Below the pieces are notes generated by a model. It searched no databases, was not told the origin of the DNA, and saw only the letters and a list, made by a program, of their open reading frames with translations. Of a DNA stretch of 52,721 bases, positions 8,989-17,221 are shown piece after piece. The DNA lies in the NCBI GenBank assembly GCA_003023745.1, contig PXYV01000018.1, positions 1 to 52,721 on the forward strand, in the 5' to 3' direction. Numbering within the stretch: the first letter of the stretch is position 1; the number at the start of each line of letters is the position of its first letter. The position numbers and the translations under genes were made by a program. This DNA is from Sulfobacillus acidophilus. GTDB lineage: Bacteria; Bacillota; Sulfobacillia; Sulfobacillales; Sulfobacillaceae.

Positions 8989-10671
8989 GTGGAGCAGCCG
9001 TCGATGACAGACGGATTTCATGTGTTGGTAGACGCCTTAAAGCTGAATGGCATCAATACGATCTACGGAGTTGCCGGTATTCCCATTACGGATTTGCTGC
9101 GGTTAGCGCAGGCTGAAGGGATCCGCTATATTGGCTTTCGTCACGAGCAAAACGCCGGCAATGCGGCAGCGATTGCTGGGTTTTTGACGCAAAAACCGGG
9201 CCTTTGCATGACGGTGTCGGGCCCCGGTTTCCTTAATGGATTGGTAGCTTTAGCCAATGCGACCACCAACTGTTTTCCGATGATTTTGATGAGTGGCTCC
9301 AGTGATCGGGCTATCATTGATTTGCAACAAGGGGACTACGAGGAGCTCGATCAGTTGGCGGCGGCTCGACCATTTGCAAAGGCTGCCTATCGCATCAATC
9401 GGCCGCAAGACATCGGCATCGGATTGGCCCGCGCGATTCATGCCGCGGTGTCTGGGCGGCCCGGCGGCGTCTATTTGGATATTACGGCGGAAACGTTGGG
9501 GGCGGTTTTGGATACTGACACGGCGGCAAAATCGCTGTTCCGGCCCGTTGATCCGGCACCGCGGCAAATGCCGGAATCCATCGCCGTGCGGCGGGCGTCC
9601 GAGCTTTTGCGGGGAGCTCAGCGTCCACTGATTCTTCTCGGCAAAGGCGCGGCCTACGCGCAATGTGATGCGGAAATTCGTGCGTTAGTGGAAAACACGG
9701 GAATTCCGTTCCTGCCCATGTCCATGGCCAAGGGACTTTTGCCCGACAACCACCAGCTTTCGGCAGCGGCGGCCCGTTCATATGTTTTGGGCAATGCGGA
9801 TGTGGTCATGCTGGTAGGTGCTCGCTTAAATTGGCTGTTATCGCATGGTAAGCAACCGCTCTGGTCAGAGTCCACTCAATACATCCAACTGGATATTGAT
9901 CCGCACGAAATTGACAGCAACCGACCCATTGCGGCACCACTGGTGGGGGATATCCGGTCCTCGGTCGAGGCCCTGTTGCAAGAATTACCGCGAGGAAGTG
10001 TTCACGTCTCCCCAACTTGGATTCAAGCCATCGCCGAGCGTAAAGCCAAAAACATGGAAAAAATGGCGCAGCGGCTATCGGCGAATCCGTCTCCTATGAA
10101 CTTTTCCAGCGCCTTGGGGGCGGTGCGCAAGGTTGTGAGCGACTGGCCCGATGCCTATGTGGTCAACGAAGGTGCCAATGCGCTTGACTTCACCCGCAAT
10201 ATTGTCGACATGAGTTTGCCGCGGCATCGGTTGGACAGTGGCACTTGGGGAATTATGGGCATTGGTATGGGCTATGCGATTGCGGCGGCGGTAGAAACCG
10301 GCAAGCCGGTCGTAGCCATCGAGGGCGACAGTGCGTTTGGGTTTAGCGGCATGGAGGTTGAGACCATTTGCCGATATCAGTTGCCTGTCGCCATTGTTAT
10401 TTTGAACAATAGCGGTATTTATCGCGGGGACACAGGAGATGGACCTCCGTCTCCAACCGGATTCGTACGCGATGCGCGCTATGACAAAATGATGGAAGCA
10501 TTTGGCGGGCGTGGGTATCACGCCACAACGCCCCAGGAACTAGAAGAGGCTTTGGCACAGGCCATGAAGAGCGGACGGCCGACGTTGATCAACGCGGTTA
10601 TTGATCCAACGGCAGGCACTGAGAGCGGACACATTCAAGCGCTGAATCCCAAGAGCGCTTTGCAAAAGTGA
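8989..10671 (+). CDS. oxc: Oxalyl-CoA decarboxylase
   Basis: Thiamine-diphosphate enzyme that converts oxalyl-CoA to formyl-CoA and CO2, closing the cycle with Frc. The 560 residues show the three ThDP-enzyme parts: N-terminal pyrimidine domain with the activating Glu in [12 protein letters not shown], central domain (about 200-330), and C-terminal pyrophosphate domain with the Mg site [14 protein letters not shown] through [10 protein letters not shown]. It matches oxalyl-CoA decarboxylase rather than acetolactate synthase in the conserved N-terminal stretch ([11 protein letters not shown]). The start is GTG 8989 after GGGGGGAG; ATG 9004 is an alternative. The PAS gene begins almost at its stop. 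Confidence 0.97.
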   Translation: MEQPSMTDGFHVLVDALKLNGINTIYGVAGIPITDLLRLAQAEGIRYIGFRHEQNAGNAAAIAGFLTQKPGLCMTVSGPGFLNGLVALANATTNCFPMILMSGSSDRAIIDLQQGDYEELDQLAAARPFAKAAYRINRPQDIGIGLARAIHAAVSGRPGGVYLDITAETLGAVLDTDTAAKSLFRPVDPAPRQMPESIAVRRASELLRGAQRPLILLGKGAAYAQCDAEIRALVENTGIPFLPMSMAKGLLPDNHQLSAAAARSYVLGNADVVMLVGARLNWLLSHGKQPLWSESTQYIQLDIDPHEIDSNRPIAAPLVGDIRSSVEALLQELPRGSVHVSPTWIQAIAERKAKNMEKMAQRLSANPSPMNFSSALGAVRKVVSDWPDAYVVNEGANALDFTRNIVDMSLPRHRLDSGTWGIMGIGMGYAIAAAVETGKPVVAIEGDSAFGFSGMEVETICRYQLPVAIVILNNSGIYRGDTGDGPPSPTGFVRDARYDKMMEAFGGRGYHATTPQELEEALAQAMKSGRPTLINAVIDPTAGTESGHIQALNPKSALQK

Positions 10672-10691
10672 GAACGGAAGGAAGCGGTCGT

Positions 10692-11138
10692 GTGACATTC
10701 GATCTCGCACAGTTCGCGCCTGAATTGCTGGAGGCGATGCCGGATGCGGTGGTGTACACTGATGCTAACGGAGTCATCCGGTATTGGAATGAGGGGGCCG
10801 TGCGAATATTTGGCTTTTCCCGCAGCGAGGCGCAAGGCCAAACGCTCGATCTCATTATTCCGGAAAACCTGCGTGAACGCCACTGGGACGGATTCAATCG
10901 GACCATGGCCACTGGTCGGAGTCGCTACGGCGCGGGTGACGTGTTGGCGGTTCCGGCGCTTCGTCGCGATGGAACGCGTATTTCTGTGGAGTTTACCATT
11001 GTGATGTTTCGCGACGAACAAGGCGTCGTAACGGGGATCGCGGCTGTGTTGCGCGATGTGAGTAAGCAGTTTGCGCAAATGCGAGAGTTACGAAAACAGG
11101 TGGCGCAGTTAATGGCGCAGGGACGCGCGGATGCCTGA
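10692..11138 (+). CDS. Stand-alone PAS domain protein
   Basis: About 148 residues forming one PAS domain (PELLEAMPDAVVYTDANG, YWNEGAVRIFGF, RRDGTRISVEFTIVMFRD, VTGIAAVLRDVS) followed by a short helix rich in Gln and basic residues. There is no kinase, cyclase, DNA-binding or other output domain. The chosen start is GTG 10692, preceded by GGAAGGAAG; an upstream GTG at 10668 overlaps the oxc stop. Sitting between oxc and the formate dehydrogenase operon, it may sense redox state, oxygen or a cofactor and act by protein contact. The ligand is unknown; PAS domains bind flavin, haem or small metabolites. Confidence 0.85.
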   Translation: MTFDLAQFAPELLEAMPDAVVYTDANGVIRYWNEGAVRIFGFSRSEAQGQTLDLIIPENLRERHWDGFNRTMATGRSRYGAGDVLAVPALRRDGTRISVEFTIVMFRDEQGVVTGIAAVLRDVSKQFAQMRELRKQVAQLMAQGRADA

Positions 11139-11163
11139 ACCCGATTAGAAAGGAGGAGATAGC

Positions 11164-13098
11164 ATGGCACAGGTGATGTCGAAGATGCCACGGACGCGAC
11201 TTCGCTATCCACTGATGCGCGAGCACGGCGTGTTGCGCGAGGCCAGTTGGGACGAGGCGCTGAAGCGTGCGGCAGAGTTATTTTTGGATGTGAAGCGTAA
11301 GTACGGTGGCAATTCTCTCGGGATTTTCAGTTGCTCGAAGTCTACCAATGAATTGAACTACCTGGCTTCGAAGTTTTCCCGGGTTGTGTTTGCCAGCAAC
11401 AACATTGATTCGTGCAACCGTACCTGACACGCCCCTTCGGTCGCGGGTCTCGCGACTGTGTTTGGAAGTGGCGGAGGTACCAGTTCTTATGAGGACTTTC
11501 ATCGAACCGCCTTCATCTTTTTGGTGGGTTCCAATGCCGCGGAAGCGCATCCGATCATGTTTCACCACATGATGAAGGGTGTTCACAACGGTGCCGAATT
11601 GGTCGTGGTAGACCCGCGGACCACCTTAACGACCAAAAAAGCGCATGAGCATTTGCGGATTGCGGTGGGTTCGGATATTGCCTTGGTCAATGCCATGGCA
11701 CATGTGATTATTCGTGACGGATTGTATCACCAGGAGTTCGTCGAACACGCCACCGAGAATTTTGACGCGTTCAAGGAGCATGTCCGAGATTGGACGCCCG
11801 AGCGCGCAGCAGCCATCACCGGGATTAGCGCGGCGCGGATTGAGGCGGTAGCTCGGCGCTATGCCTTAGCGCCCTCCGCGATGATTGCCTGGACGCTCGG
11901 CATCACCGAACATCACAATGCCGTGGACAATGTGCGGGCCTTGATTAACTTGGCGTTGTTGTGTGGGAACGTGGGTCGACCTGGTGCCGGCTTGAACCCC
12001 TTGCGCGGGCAAAATAACGTGCAAGGCGGAGGGGATATGGGTGCCTTGCCAGGACGGTTGCCGGGGTTTCAAGATCTGACGGATGCCGAAGTTCGTGAAC
12101 GGTTTGAACAAGCGTGGGGTGTTGCTATCAACCCAGAACCAGGGTACGACCAAACTCAGATGTTTGAGGCGATAGCCGACGGCCGTCTTAAAGGCCTTTT
12201 GGTCATTGGCGAAAACCCGGTACAGTCTGATGCCAACGCGCGACACGTCCGAAGCTTGTTGCAAAAACTAGATGCTTTGGTGGTGCAGGATATTTTCCTG
12301 ACAGCGACCGCAGAAATGGCCGATGTGGTCTTGCCAGCCTCCGTCTCGTTTGCTGAGAGTGAGGGTACGTACACGAACAGCGAGCGGCGGGTGCAGAGGG
12401 TGCGGCCTGCGCGTAAAGCCCCGGGCGAGGCCCGTGACGACTTATGGATTCTGCAGTCGCTGGCGCGGACGATGGGTTACGATTGGCCGATACAAAATGC
12501 GGAAGCGATCTTTGACGAGATGCGTCATTTGACCATACTGTACCGGGGGATGACGTACGCGCGTTTGGAGCAGCTGCACGGGATGCAGTGGCCTGTTCCC
12601 GATGAGACCCATCCCGGAAGCCCGATCTTGCACGAACGCTTGTGGCAAGAAGAGACGGGCCCCAAGGCCCCGTTTGCCGTCGTCGACTGGGATCCGCCAG
12701 TCGAGCAGGCTACACCCGAATTTCCATTTTTGCTGACAACCGGACGGAGATTGCCTTTTTATAACACGGGTGTGCAGTCCAATGTCTACGACCATCCGCA
12801 CAATGTCGGGGAGTGGATGGAAATGCACCCCAGCGATGCCCAGCGGCTGGGGATTGAGGACGGGGAAGTGGTGGCCGTGCAGTCAGCGCGCGGACGCGTC
12901 GAAGTGCCCATTCATTATTCGGACGCGGTACGTGCTGGAACCGTATTTATGACGCTTCACTTTCCTGATCAGGTGATGACAAACGACTTGACCATTGATG
13001 CTACGGATCCAAAGTCGGGAACGGCGGAGTTCAAAGCGGCTGCGGTTCGTATAGACAGAATTGCGATGGCCGGAAGGTCAGGCAGAAAAGAGGTTTAG
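11164..13098 (+). CDS. fdhA: Formate dehydrogenase catalytic subunit, selenocysteine-containing, lacking the N-terminal Fe4S4 domain
   Basis: Molybdenum/tungsten-bis-MGD enzyme oxidising formate to CO2. The frame is interrupted only by TGA at 11425-11427, codon 88, in the context NNIDSCNRT-U-HAPSVAGL. Characterised formate dehydrogenases have Sec or Cys exactly there, so I read the two half-frames as one 644-residue selenoprotein. Later parts are typical: LVGSNAAEAHPI, LNPLRGQNNVQGGGDMG, VVLPASVSFAESEGTYTNSER and the C-terminal MGD-binding domain (LTTGRRLPFYNTG). The protein begins at RLRYPLMREHGVLREASWDEA, just after the point where the Cys-rich Fe4S4 domain normally ends; that domain is in the gene at 14775. 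AAAGGAGGAG precedes the ATG. Forms a complex with the three following genes. Confidence 0.93.
11425..11458 (+). promoter_or_regulatory. UGA selenocysteine codon and SECIS hairpin
   Basis: Ten bases after the TGA, arms CGGTCGCG (11438-11445) and CGCGACTG (11451-11458) pair with one G-U around the loop GGTCT. The bacterial SECIS of E. coli fdhF has the same apical GGUCU, recognised by SelB, at nearly the same distance from UGA. The hairpin lies within the coding frame, as in other bacterial selenoprotein genes. The selA, selB, selC and selD genes are not in this window. Confidence 0.88.
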
Positions 13099-13100
13099 GG

Positions 13101-13550
13101 ATGGACCTAGACAAGGCTGCCCTGTCTAGGCGCGTGCAGGAGTTGCTGTCGGACATTCCCAGAGAACGGCAGCAGCTTTTGCCCGCGTTGTGGCGGGTGT
13201 TTGAGGAATACTGGCATCTTAGCCCGGAGATGATTGACGCGATCGCACAGACACTGGATATACCCTATGCCGACGTGTATGGAGTAGCATCGTTTTATGC
13301 CCTATTCGCGAATCCGGACAACAAGAAGCCCATTTATATCTGCACCGATGTGATGTGCGCCCTGTACGGATCTGAGGATTTGCTGAAAGCCGGCGAAGAT
13401 TTAGCGAACGACGCCGGAGTCCGGGTGAAAGAGGCGCCTTGCCTGGGACATTGTGACGGGGCGCCAGCGCTTTTTGACGGCAGACAGACGATCCGGCATG
13501 CCAGCCCCAAGGTACTGGCTCAGATCATCCGAGGTGAGACTGATGCCTGA
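13101..13550 (+). CDS. NuoE-like [2Fe-2S] subunit of formate dehydrogenase
   Basis: A 149-residue thioredoxin-like ferredoxin subunit. It has the N-terminal helical part (LLPALWRVFEEYWHLSPEM, DVYGVASFYALF) and four cluster ligands in two pairs: CTDVMC and CLGHC, the order found in NuoE and HoxE relatives. It carries electrons between the flavin subunit and the Fe-S chain. It begins two bases after the fdhA stop and overlaps the next gene by eight bases, so it is in the same operon. Complete; nothing unusual. Confidence 0.93.
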   Translation: MDLDKAALSRRVQELLSDIPRERQQLLPALWRVFEEYWHLSPEMIDAIAQTLDIPYADVYGVASFYALFANPDNKKPIYICTDVMCALYGSEDLLKAGEDLANDAGVRVKEAPCLGHCDGAPALFDGRQTIRHASPKVLAQIIRGETDA

Positions 13551-14769
13551 GATACGCAGACTTTTGCCGACTCTAGACATCGCATCAGCGCCCACCTCTT
13601 TGGAACGGTTGCGAGAGCGCGGTTTTGAGCGAGCGTTGCAGCGATCGGCGGCGATGACGTCCCAAGCCATCGTGGCGGAGGTTCAGGCCAGCGGCATTAA
13701 GGGGCGGGGAGGTGCTGCATTTCCCACCGGGGCGAAGTGGGCGGCTGTATTGGCGGCGTCGGGTGAGGTCCGTTACGCCGTGATGAACGCAGATGAAAGT
13801 GAATTAGGGACGTTCAAAGACCGGGCACTGTTAGAACAAGACCCGCTGGGAGCGATGGTGGGTCTGGTTATTGCGGCCCGCGCGGTTGGTGCTAAAAGAG
13901 CCTATTGTTATGTGCGCGGCGAGTACAGAGAAGTCGAAGCGCAGATGGGGGCAGCGATCCAGACACTTAGACAAGCGGGATGGGTCGGGGCGGATACGGT
14001 GGATATCGAGATTCGACGCGGGGCTGGCGCCTATATTGCCGGAGAAGAAACGGCTTTATTGAATAGTATTGAAGGAAAGCGCGCCGAGCCTCGGGTGAAA
14101 CCTCCCTTTCCAACGACTCAGGGGTTGTGGAGATCCCCGACGCTTATCCAAAACGTCGAGACACTAGCCAACGTCGCCCTGCTGTTTGCACACGACGTGG
14201 ATTGGTTTCGCACGTATGGCACGCCGGACACACCCGGGACGAAGTTAATAGGTCTAAGCGGTCATATCGAGCACCCAGGCGTCTATGAAGTGCCTTTTGG
14301 GTACCCGCTGATGCAGCTTATTACCGAAACCGAAATGGGACACGGTGTATCAGGTAGTGGCCACCTCGGCGCAGTGCTGTTGGGGGGAGCAGCAGGCACC
14401 TTTTTGGCCCCGGACGAAATTCGCGACAGCGTGTTGGATTACGGGTCCTTAGCAAAATATGGAGCGAGCATTGGGTCGGGCGCTTTTATGGTGTTTGACG
14501 ACACGGTTGATCTGACCTGGGTGTTGACCAAACTGGCTAGATTTTTTGCAGACGAGTCATGCGGTCAGTGCGTGCCATGTCGGGTGGGAACCCGGCGGAT
14601 CCTAGAATTCCTGCAGCGTGGCGAATTGGAGCGGAGACCGGAAGATCTGCGGGATCTGGCGCAGGCGATGAAAGACGCGTCAATTTGTGGTCTGGGACAA
14701 ACGGCACCGGTCGCGTTGCTTTCGATTTTGGACCGTCTTGAGCGCCGCACCAATGAGACGAGGAGGTGA
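13543..14769 (+). CDS. NuoF-like NAD/FMN subunit of formate dehydrogenase
   Basis: About 408 residues, the diaphorase subunit that reduces NAD with electrons from formate. Motifs: GRGGAAFPTGAKW and NADESELGTFKDR (FMN/NAD binding), GAGAYIAGEETALLNSIEGK, and the C-terminal [4Fe-4S] set ESCGQCVPCRVGTRR with the distal Cys in ICGLGQ. The ATG at 13543 has GAGGTGAG upstream and overlaps the previous stop; the longer frame from 13453 lies wholly inside the NuoE-like gene and is rejected. Together with the neighbours this indicates a soluble NAD-dependent formate dehydrogenase rather than a membrane quinone-reducing type. Confidence 0.94.
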   Translation: MPEIRRLLPTLDIASAPTSLERLRERGFERALQRSAAMTSQAIVAEVQASGIKGRGGAAFPTGAKWAAVLAASGEVRYAVMNADESELGTFKDRALLEQDPLGAMVGLVIAARAVGAKRAYCYVRGEYREVEAQMGAAIQTLRQAGWVGADTVDIEIRRGAGAYIAGEETALLNSIEGKRAEPRVKPPFPTTQGLWRSPTLIQNVETLANVALLFAHDVDWFRTYGTPDTPGTKLIGLSGHIEHPGVYEVPFGYPLMQLITETEMGHGVSGSGHLGAVLLGGAAGTFLAPDEIRDSVLDYGSLAKYGASIGSGAFMVFDDTVDLTWVLTKLARFFADESCGQCVPCRVGTRRILEFLQRGELERRPEDLRDLAQAMKDASICGLGQTAPVALLSILDRLERRTNETRR

Positions 14770-14774
14770 AGGGC

Positions 14775-15611
14775 ATGAAGAACAAAGTCACATTGACCAT
14801 TGATGGTGAGACGGTCACGGTTCCAGCTGGAACGACGCTCAGGGCCGCGTGCGATCTCGTTGGACACCCCGTCCCCACGCTGTGCTGGCATGAGAATTTA
14901 ACGGCGGCCAACGCTTGTCGAGCCTGCGTGGTGGAGTTGAAAGGGTCGCGCACGTTGGTCGCGTCTTGTTCCCGGGAGGCGGAAGAGGGGATGGATGTCC
15001 GCACCAATAGTGAACGCGTGTTAAACTCGCGCAAAGTCGTGGCCGAACTTTTGCTCTCCACTTCAAAGTCTGAGTTGGCACCAGACCTGTTAAGCTTGGC
15101 GCAGACGGCAGCTGCCGACCCTGATCGATTTAGCGGTGGAGCAACGTGGGAACAACCGGTGCTTGACGACAACAATTTGTATGTTCGCGATTTGTCGCGT
15201 TGCATTTTGTGCTATCGCTGCGTCGAGGCGTGCGGTGACGATGCCCAAAACACCTTTGCGATTAGTGTTGCGGGACGAGGCTTTGAGGCGCATATCGATG
15301 CGGGTTTTGGGCGGGCATTACCTGAGTCTGATTGTGTATATTGTGGCAACTGCGTCGCTGTATGTCCCACGGGCGCACTGATCGGCAAAACGGAGTGGAC
15401 GCTGCGTCAAGAAGGTCAATGGGTTGATGACAACATCACGGTCACCGAGACCGTGTGTTCATATTGCGGAGTGGGTTGTCAACTCAATTTGCACGTGCTG
15501 GACAACCGAATTGTGAAGGTTACGTCGCCTATGGATCATCCCGTCACCCACGGCATGCTGTGTGTCAAGGGACGATATGGGTATGAGTTTGTTCAGATCG
15601 AGGATAAGTAA
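14775..15611 (+). CDS. Ferredoxin-domain subunit carrying the displaced Fe4S4 domain of formate dehydrogenase
   Basis: About 278 residues. Order: plant-type [2Fe-2S] domain (CWHENLTAANACRAC plus a later Cys), a pair of [4Fe-4S] motifs (CILCYRCVEAC and CVYCGNCVAVCP), then at residues about 230-278 the molybdopterin-oxidoreductase Fe4S4 domain (CSYCGVGC ... GMLCVKGRYGYEF), ending EDK. In standard FdhA/FdsA the same order continues directly into the catalytic domain. Here the chain stops, and the missing continuation is the separate gene at 11164, placed first in the operon. ATG 14775 follows AGGAGG at the ideal distance. The protein should supply the proximal cluster to the Mo site by subunit contact. 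Confidence 0.9.
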   Translation: MKNKVTLTIDGETVTVPAGTTLRAACDLVGHPVPTLCWHENLTAANACRACVVELKGSRTLVASCSREAEEGMDVRTNSERVLNSRKVVAELLLSTSKSELAPDLLSLAQTAAADPDRFSGGATWEQPVLDDNNLYVRDLSRCILCYRCVEACGDDAQNTFAISVAGRGFEAHIDAGFGRALPESDCVYCGNCVAVCPTGALIGKTEWTLRQEGQWVDDNITVTETVCSYCGVGCQLNLHVLDNRIVKVTSPMDHPVTHGMLCVKGRYGYEFVQIEDK

Positions 15612-15658
15612 GGTATTGAAGCGACCGCCGTTGGTGGCGACAGGAACTCACGTGGGAT

Positions 15659-16000
15659 GTGCCCGATAAATTGTACATGAATCGGTGCCTCGGAACTGTG
15701 GACAGACGATTCGGGTCAGGTGGTGCAAGTCCATCACCCGACTTTGCTCACTATCGCAGTCGTGGGTGACACCTCGAAGGAATGGATGCTGGCGTCAGGA
15801 TGTTTGTCGCGTGTGTGACTATAGAAGAAGGATTGAGGTTGCGTAAGAATGCGACCGCCGATCATCGTTGGGCAATGTTTTGGGCTCAGTGACAACGACG
15901 AGCTTGGTTCCCGCAGTCTTCGGGAACCCCCAGACGGGGACGCCGCACTTCGGACGGAGGCCACACGAGACTCGGCGGGGTCTTCGGGTTGCGAATTGAC
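15659..16000 (+). other. Structured sequence, possible group II intron 5' remnant
   Basis: A stretch rich in stems without coding signs. It opens with GTGCCCGATAAA, resembling the 5' end of bacterial group II introns (GUG..C). It contains the stem-loop GGTGGTG-CAAGTC-CATCACC near 15720, a GGTTGC/GCGACC pairing near 15840 and a perfect 8-base hairpin at 15906-15928 (GGTTCCCG, 7-base loop, CGGGAACC). The pattern recalls domain I of such introns. No reverse transcriptase frame and no domain V were found, so if correct it is a 5' fragment. Identification rests on resemblance from memory only. Confidence 0.35.
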
Positions 16001-16868
16001 GCCTCGGCAGTTAGATGACGTTGCCGGGATCACCAGGCGATAGGATCGAGATGTGGTCAGGGCGCGGGATGATAACGAATAGCCGGTGGATTTGGTGTCT
16101 TGATGACGAGGCTTGGGATCACTCTCAGGATCTTACGCCACAAAGGTCGTGGTCATGGGATGCGGCGGATTGCAGTAGCCCGATGGGTTCTTTGCGAGCA
16201 ACGCGGCCGATTAGGGTTAGGTGAAGCGGGATTTGATTTTAAAAGAGTGGCCGTTCGCGCTGGTGCGGTGGGGCATGTGATGTCATTCCGCATGGCCGGA
16301 AAGACACGTCGGCTCATGGAGGCGCAAGCCGCTTTGCATCAAGTGGTTTCGTTTGGAAGAGAACGCAATCCGTAGGCACCACTTGGCATTGATTTTATCG
16401 GAATTTGCGGTAAAACTATGTAATGTCACACGATCTGTCGTGCGGGTACGGTGGGTTCTTGGTCGTTTCCGTCCCAAGACGGGACGATTAATCGTGGGTT
16501 CTAGGAAACATTCTGTCGCAAGCGCTATGCATTGGGCTGGCACACACACAGGAGCCGGCCAGGCAAATCTCTTGGGCACTGGCAAGCATCGTTTATTATT
16601 CGTCAGCGAGTCGATCGCCGCCTAAATTCGCGAAAGAGAGTTGGACAATCTGATCAATCACTGAGCTTGTTTCTTGTTCCGGTTAAGTTTCATGGTCTGG
16701 AAATGATTTTACCCGCATGCTCCGAAAACGGTGCGGACGATATGTGTTTCACGATGTAGCGAAATCCGATTGTGCAACGTCTTCCCAAGGCTAGGCCTAG
16801 TTAGTCAAGCGTGGTGCGGATTGGGTTGTGTTGATGCGAGTCCTGCCCATCACACGCGTATCCCATAT
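16001..16868. other. Gap without recognisable gene
   Basis: About 870 bases between the structured element and the oxlT upstream repeats. Several short frames (such as 16100-16375) have no ribosome site or motif I recognise. I see no RNA gene. Confidence 0.4.
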
Positions 16869-16948
16869 GCCATAGGGTCTTCATCTGAGAACTCTATGGC
16901 CTAAGGGATGGCGCATAACCAGAAATTATCTCTTCATATAAGGGATAA
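16869..16948. promoter_or_regulatory. Two inverted repeats upstream of oxlT
   Basis: First repeat: GCCATAGGGT at 16869-16878 pairs with ACTCTATGGC at 16891-16900, nine of ten bases. Second: TTATCTCTT at 16926-16934 and AAGGGATAA at 16940-16948, eight of nine, around CATAT. The second contains ATATAAG, also present in the two LysR-type boxes of this locus. Both lie about 270-350 bases before the chosen oxlT start. They look like protein-binding sites, possibly for one of the two LysR regulators. Confidence 0.4.
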
Positions 16949-17221
16949 CCATTGTTACAGGCGCCGAAACAGGTAAGCTATTTATTAGTCACAAAAGTCG
17001 TGAATATTCAAGCAAGCTGAAGCACGAAGGTGATTCGTGTTTCGGTTGAGGCGGTGGATGTCGGATTTTTGTGATGCGACATGTTTACCGATTCTTGTCA
17101 GTCATTTGGCGATGACCGCGGGAATTTTCTTGAAAAAACGCCGTCTGACCAACGGCGAATTGAGATTATTCAGTTTAAGTGTGTTTTAGTGGACTTCTTC
17201 GTAGCGAAGGGAGTGTTTGGT

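Noticed and set aside
11428-11457. Gap between two half-genes of formate dehydrogenase read as a frameshift or pseudogene
   Set aside because: Both halves are in the same frame, the single TGA is at the Sec position and a SECIS hairpin follows.
15700-15760. GGTGCAAGTCC resembling part of a cobalamin riboswitch
   Set aside because: The remaining conserved elements of that riboswitch are missing and no cobalamin gene follows; a group II intron-type structure fits better.
16100-16375. 91-codon frame in the gap before oxlT
   Set aside because: No ribosome site and no family resemblance; basic composition typical of non-coding frames.
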